A DNA stretch of 64,000 bases from NCBI GenBank assembly GCA_914767715.1, contig OU612074.1, positions 6,463,501 to 6,527,500 on the forward strand, given 5' to 3'. Numbering within the stretch: position 1 is the first letter of the stretch; every line of letters begins with the position of its first letter. The stretch comes from Membranipora membranacea. Taxonomy: Eukaryota; Bryozoa; Gymnolaemata; Cheilostomatida; Membraniporidae. Both the position numbers and the translations under genes were made by a program. Positions 60,503-64,000 of the stretch are shown piece by piece. The notes beneath the pieces were generated by a model that made no database searches, had not been told where the DNA came from, and worked only from the letters and a program-made list of their open reading frames with translations.

Positions 60503-61445
60503 TATCAAGTCTAAAAAATGTAGTTATCTGCCTTTGAAATAAAAAAGTGCATTGTGGGTAGTCTTTCATATGTCACATTAATGAGGAAATAATCTGATTT
60601 TACTGCCTGTGATTTTGTTCATTTGGCTGTTCAATTAGGTGACAAGTTAGCTTAACCTCAGCTAGTACAGATAGTACAAATACCATAGCCTTGATATTAT
60701 GACTTTAAAAACTGTGAATGTACGGTAGCCTGGGCAGGCTGTCAAGGGTAGGCATGTCAGGGTACAGCCTGGGTAAATCTGTCGTGAACTCTTCGTAGTC
60801 CACCAGAAACCTGTCTATCATTGCCATCAAATCGGATTTAGGATCAAGAGCCAACTAACACAAATATCTTGTTAGTTTGACCAAGGAGTAGTCCTTGGTT
60901 TGGCTTTTTTAATTCTTCTTCTTATTCTATATGATTCCCTGTTCATTTGGCATACAATACTGTTTGTAAAATTACAACTTACTTAAGCTTTGCTAGAAGA
61001 GACTGGCTAGAGAGAAAAAGACTTGTTTAAATTTAGCACAGTGACCAATTGACATATATCAATTGATCATAAATGACCAATAGACCATAGAACAAAATCG
61101 GACAATTTTATTCCAAAGTCATCGCTATTGCAATTTACTTTCGCGTTGTCTTCTCTTGGCAAATGGATTTACCTAGGCTGTTACCACCACAACCCACCCC
61201 TGACAGCCTGCTCAGGCTAAATATGTGGGATGTTGCTCATGAAGAATATGTTTCTAGGCTATGGCATTTCTTCCTAGGTGGCAACGAAATCAACAGCACA
61301 GCAATTGGGTTTATAAATTCAGCAGGTTGTAAAACACAATTGTTTTGAAGCAACAATGTGCTTGACATAATTCTAAGATTGCCTTGCTGCAGGCAGGTCT
61401 AAGATATATAATATATAAAACATATTTGAATCTATTCTTCTTCGA
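60503..61445. other. No gene seen
   Basis: Unique sequence between the 66-residue peptide gene and the isolated B-box motif. Confidence 0.4.
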
Positions 61446-61460
61446 GGGTTCGAACCTGGG
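61446..61460 (+). mobile_element. Isolated B-box-like motif (SINE remnant)
   Basis: GGTTCGAACC is a perfect polymerase III B box (itself a palindrome). No A box is seen at the expected distance. Confidence 0.3.
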
Positions 61461-61855
61461 TGAAAATTCAGAGTGTCGCCGACGAACTTAAGAATCAAAT
61501 TAACATAAGGTTTGTTAACATGTAAATTTCTTCAAGCTGTCACGTCTAAGCTGAAGCTGGACATGCCTAACAGATATGGCCATGGCTGAACATGATGAAC
61601 ATAATTGACAACTATTTTCAAATCAAGCAATGTCCGGAGAAGGCCTAGCTCTAGGTCTAGGTCTTAATCCAAACAGGTTGATTAAGCGCGAAATCAGATA
61701 CACGCAAACATAATCATAGACAACTGGATAACGGCTATGTGAATCTAGTCGTACTGTTTGTAAGGGAATCTGGAGCCAATGAAGCAATGAGATAATTTCT
61801 GAAAGCAACCATTATGGGTTAAATGTGATATATTCACTTTTTTTCCTTACTTTAG

Positions 61856-62032
61856 CCTGCATTCTGCCAAATCAAAGCGAATCTTTCCTTCAGATTACCG
61901 AAGACTGTGAAGATACGGTTTTACACCATCCCACTGCAAGGCAATATCTTATTCTGAAAGAGCTCAACATGCAGACTCGTAACCATGGATGCAACAACAA
62001 AAGAGATACCATGCCAACAGTTTTGTGGCACT
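61856..62032 (+). CDS. Possible terminal exon, function unknown
   Basis: A strong acceptor (TTTTTTTCCTTACTTTAG) precedes a frame open to a TAG at 62032, with residues such as ILPNQSESFLQITEDCEDT and three cysteines. The equivalent stretch of the duplicated region near 17400-17560 is recognisably homologous but has lost the acceptor and the frame. No upstream exon was identified. It could be the last exon of a gene in the duplicated block or a chance frame. Confidence 0.3.
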
Positions 62033-63851
62033 AGTTTGAGATGAAAATTAATAAATTAGGCATAATGCTCATTTTTTGCTAAAAGTCCTAAGGCTAAAGA
62101 TCTGGCCCATAAACGATGCAACTTTACAGTTTAATCAACAGGCTAAATGCGAAGGCATCTGAAACCTTACTCGCCTACCTATTTATACTGACAAACTATC
62201 ATGCTGATGCACCTGAAATAAAATCCAGTAATAGCTAGACAAAGATAAGCTGCTAAAGACCATGTCAATAGGCATTGGTTTTAGGGCTCAATATTGCCAT
62301 ACTTTGTTACTACAGAGGAGTAGGACAGAAACGCGGCCCGATGCTTACCCGGACAAACTGAAACATCTCCTACTCTTAATTAGGTGACCTGGCTGGAAAT
62401 AGTTGAGAGAACATGTTTAAAAATAGCGCATCCCAATAACAAATCCCTTTTTTTTATTTACCTTTATCACCAAGTTTTCTGGCAACCATATTTAACTGGT
62501 CCCCTGAAGAAGTCGAGGAGAACCTTTATCCTATATATAAGCACATTTGTGACCTTTTTTAATAATGGTCCTGATCCGAACTGACCTGGCAAGGATGGAT
62601 TGCTCACCAGTGTCATATCACGAAATAATCCTACACAGTATTGACCCTGGATCAAATACTCCCAAGTCCTTGGACTGCTCCTGGCAAACTAGGATTTTGG
62701 TTTTTAATTGTTAAGTTTTATGCAGCCAGATTGAAGGGTTTAAGAGGTTCGATGTAGTGACAAAAAAGTTTTGGCTACACAGAATTCATAAAGGCCCTGT
62801 CATCCTAATTGCAGGCACACCAGAATATTTTATAACAGATTTGTTGTGTAGAATTTGGCTGTTAATGTAGCTGTGTTCAATCCGATAGGGCGATGGGGAG
62901 CTCCTCTTCTATATAGAGACATGCAAAGAGCTTGTTTTATTCTCATGGCTATATTGCCTGATCATTATTTTAGAATGCTAATCAGCTTGTCAGACCAAAA
63001 AAACCCATTATCTGGAGAGCCTGTTGGAGGTTTGTAAACCAATCATTTTGTTATTGCTGTACACATATAATCAAATAATTGCAACCTTAGTCACTATACA
63101 ATTATTGTATTCATCTATGTTATAATTACATGACGCCAAGCTAAAAAGGCCAATTGTATCAATGATTGCTCCAATGGGTGTTACATTGCAGTACAAAAGT
63201 TGCGCCTCATCACAAACGTATCAATACAATTTCATCGAATTGTAAAGGAAATTGTTAAAGCGTGAACAATCTTGCAATACACCACCTGAATGAAAATTCG
63301 TAATAGCAAATGCTCACTCTATTGCTAATATCCTGAACAAGCTTCATTGGTCGATTTTCATCTAATCACTGAGATGCGTTTTTTATCTTAAAGGATGACG
63401 GCATAGTGCCAAATGACTACGTGAGAAATATTTTATTTTTGAAAGAGAATAAGTGTAGGTTTTGCATGACATATTTCATTAACAGATTTCCTAAAAATTA
63501 TTTTGAATCTGCATACAAATTTCAGAATCTTTTAGAGAGGGCAATCGTACTACATCTCTTTATTCAAGGGCAAGACTTTTTTTGTGTATCGGTTGTTTTA
63601 CCGAAAATAATGACTATTTTTGGAATATTGCAAATATAAATTGCAGCTATTACCTATGCTGTGCACAAAGTGATACAATAGACACACAAAAAAGATAAGC
63701 TACTTCTATATGTCAGTCTTACTGTTCTCTCTATATTTGTTTATTTTGGGATGAAAGCGGTGAAAGACATTGAGATTGAATTTTCTGACTTGTCACCATC
63801 AGAACCAGAATTATTTCTTAGTTACACTTAAAGACTACCTAATTTTCCAGG

Positions 63852-63904
63852 CAAAACTCACTTCTTGCTATAGCTTTTGGATTGGTATACAGCGCATGCT
63901 CGAG
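63852..63904 (+). pseudogene. Diverged copy of the ten-cysteine peptide signal exon
   Basis: A CCAG acceptor followed by GCAAAACTCACTTCTT and ending TGCTCGAG|GTAAG matches the signal-peptide exon at 19917-19978. It is eight bases shorter, which changes the phase at the donor. The flanks match 17.4-20.0 kb, but the TATA box and the ATG exon are not conserved. The cysteine-rich exon, if present, lies beyond the window, so a working gene with a different upstream exon is not excluded. Confidence 0.55.
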
Positions 63905-64000
63905 GTAAGATAAGTCTGTTTTCTTAGTGTTTGAAAATGAAAATGAAATGTGTAGCAGCTGCTTTTTAATATTGCTCTGTATTCAATCAAGGAAACAACC

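Larger units (their letters stand above)
61830..64000 (+). repeat. Segmental duplication, copy 2 (runs off the window)
   Basis: Counterpart of 17400-19985 at an offset of about 44 kb in the same orientation, with many indels. It continues to the window end, so the fate of the cysteine-rich exon cannot be seen. Confidence 0.7.

Overview
The window is animal nuclear DNA, AT-rich, intron-bearing and dense in repeats. Genes have short exons with GT-AG introns and TATA-type promoters. tRNA-derived SINEs, a hAT element with a clean target duplication, LINE reverse-transcriptase fragments and foldback elements are all present. A marine invertebrate (for example a lophotrochozoan or invertebrate deuterostome) fits best, but no feature fixes the phylum.

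Layout. 1-650 is a foldback repeat and 917-1153 a 14-bp minisatellite. 2230-8568 (minus) is one complete nine-exon ectonucleotide pyrophosphatase/phosphodiesterase (ENPP) gene with every catalytic residue present. 8955-10905 is a long-inverted-repeat element with internal tandem repeats and a 34-bp perfect palindrome. 11.2-12.0 kb is a decayed coding segment. 13.5-14.3 kb holds possible membrane-tail exons and a fragment of U2 snRNA. 16.96-17.09 kb is a dead thrombospondin type-1 (TSR) exon. 19.6-21.1 kb is a complete three-exon gene for a secreted ten-cysteine peptide. 22.3-23.35 kb is tandem repeats. 25.7-26.97 kb (minus) is TSR gene A.

29.2-42.6 kb is a five-unit array of a roughly 3.1-kb repeat, two units forward and three reversed, each carrying or derived from a unit with the same short reverse-transcriptase fragment. 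Copies of a 1.38-kb sequence lie inverted at 23.88 and 42.62 kb. A tandemly duplicated SINE block follows at 44.1-44.8 kb, then TSR gene B at 46.28-46.95 kb (minus). 46.96-52.87 kb is an array of 1.3-2.6-kb units, each with a signal-peptide-like exon on the minus strand that starts with TTG instead of ATG. 53.06-55.02 kb (plus) is a broken second ENPP copy. 58.49-59.24 kb is another foldback element. 60.13-60.50 kb is a compact TATA-driven gene for a 66-residue secreted peptide. 17.4-20.0 kb is partly duplicated at 61.83-64.0 kb, including the signal-peptide exon of the ten-cysteine peptide.

Taken together, the window is a repeat-driven duplication zone around small secreted-protein genes (TSR, ten-cysteine peptide, 66-residue peptide, TTG family) and an ENPP ectoenzyme. 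The secreted genes share a compact design: a TATA box, often a tiny first coding exon, a short signal-peptide exon and one cysteine-rich exon. Functions beyond the ENPP and TSR families cannot be read from the sequence.
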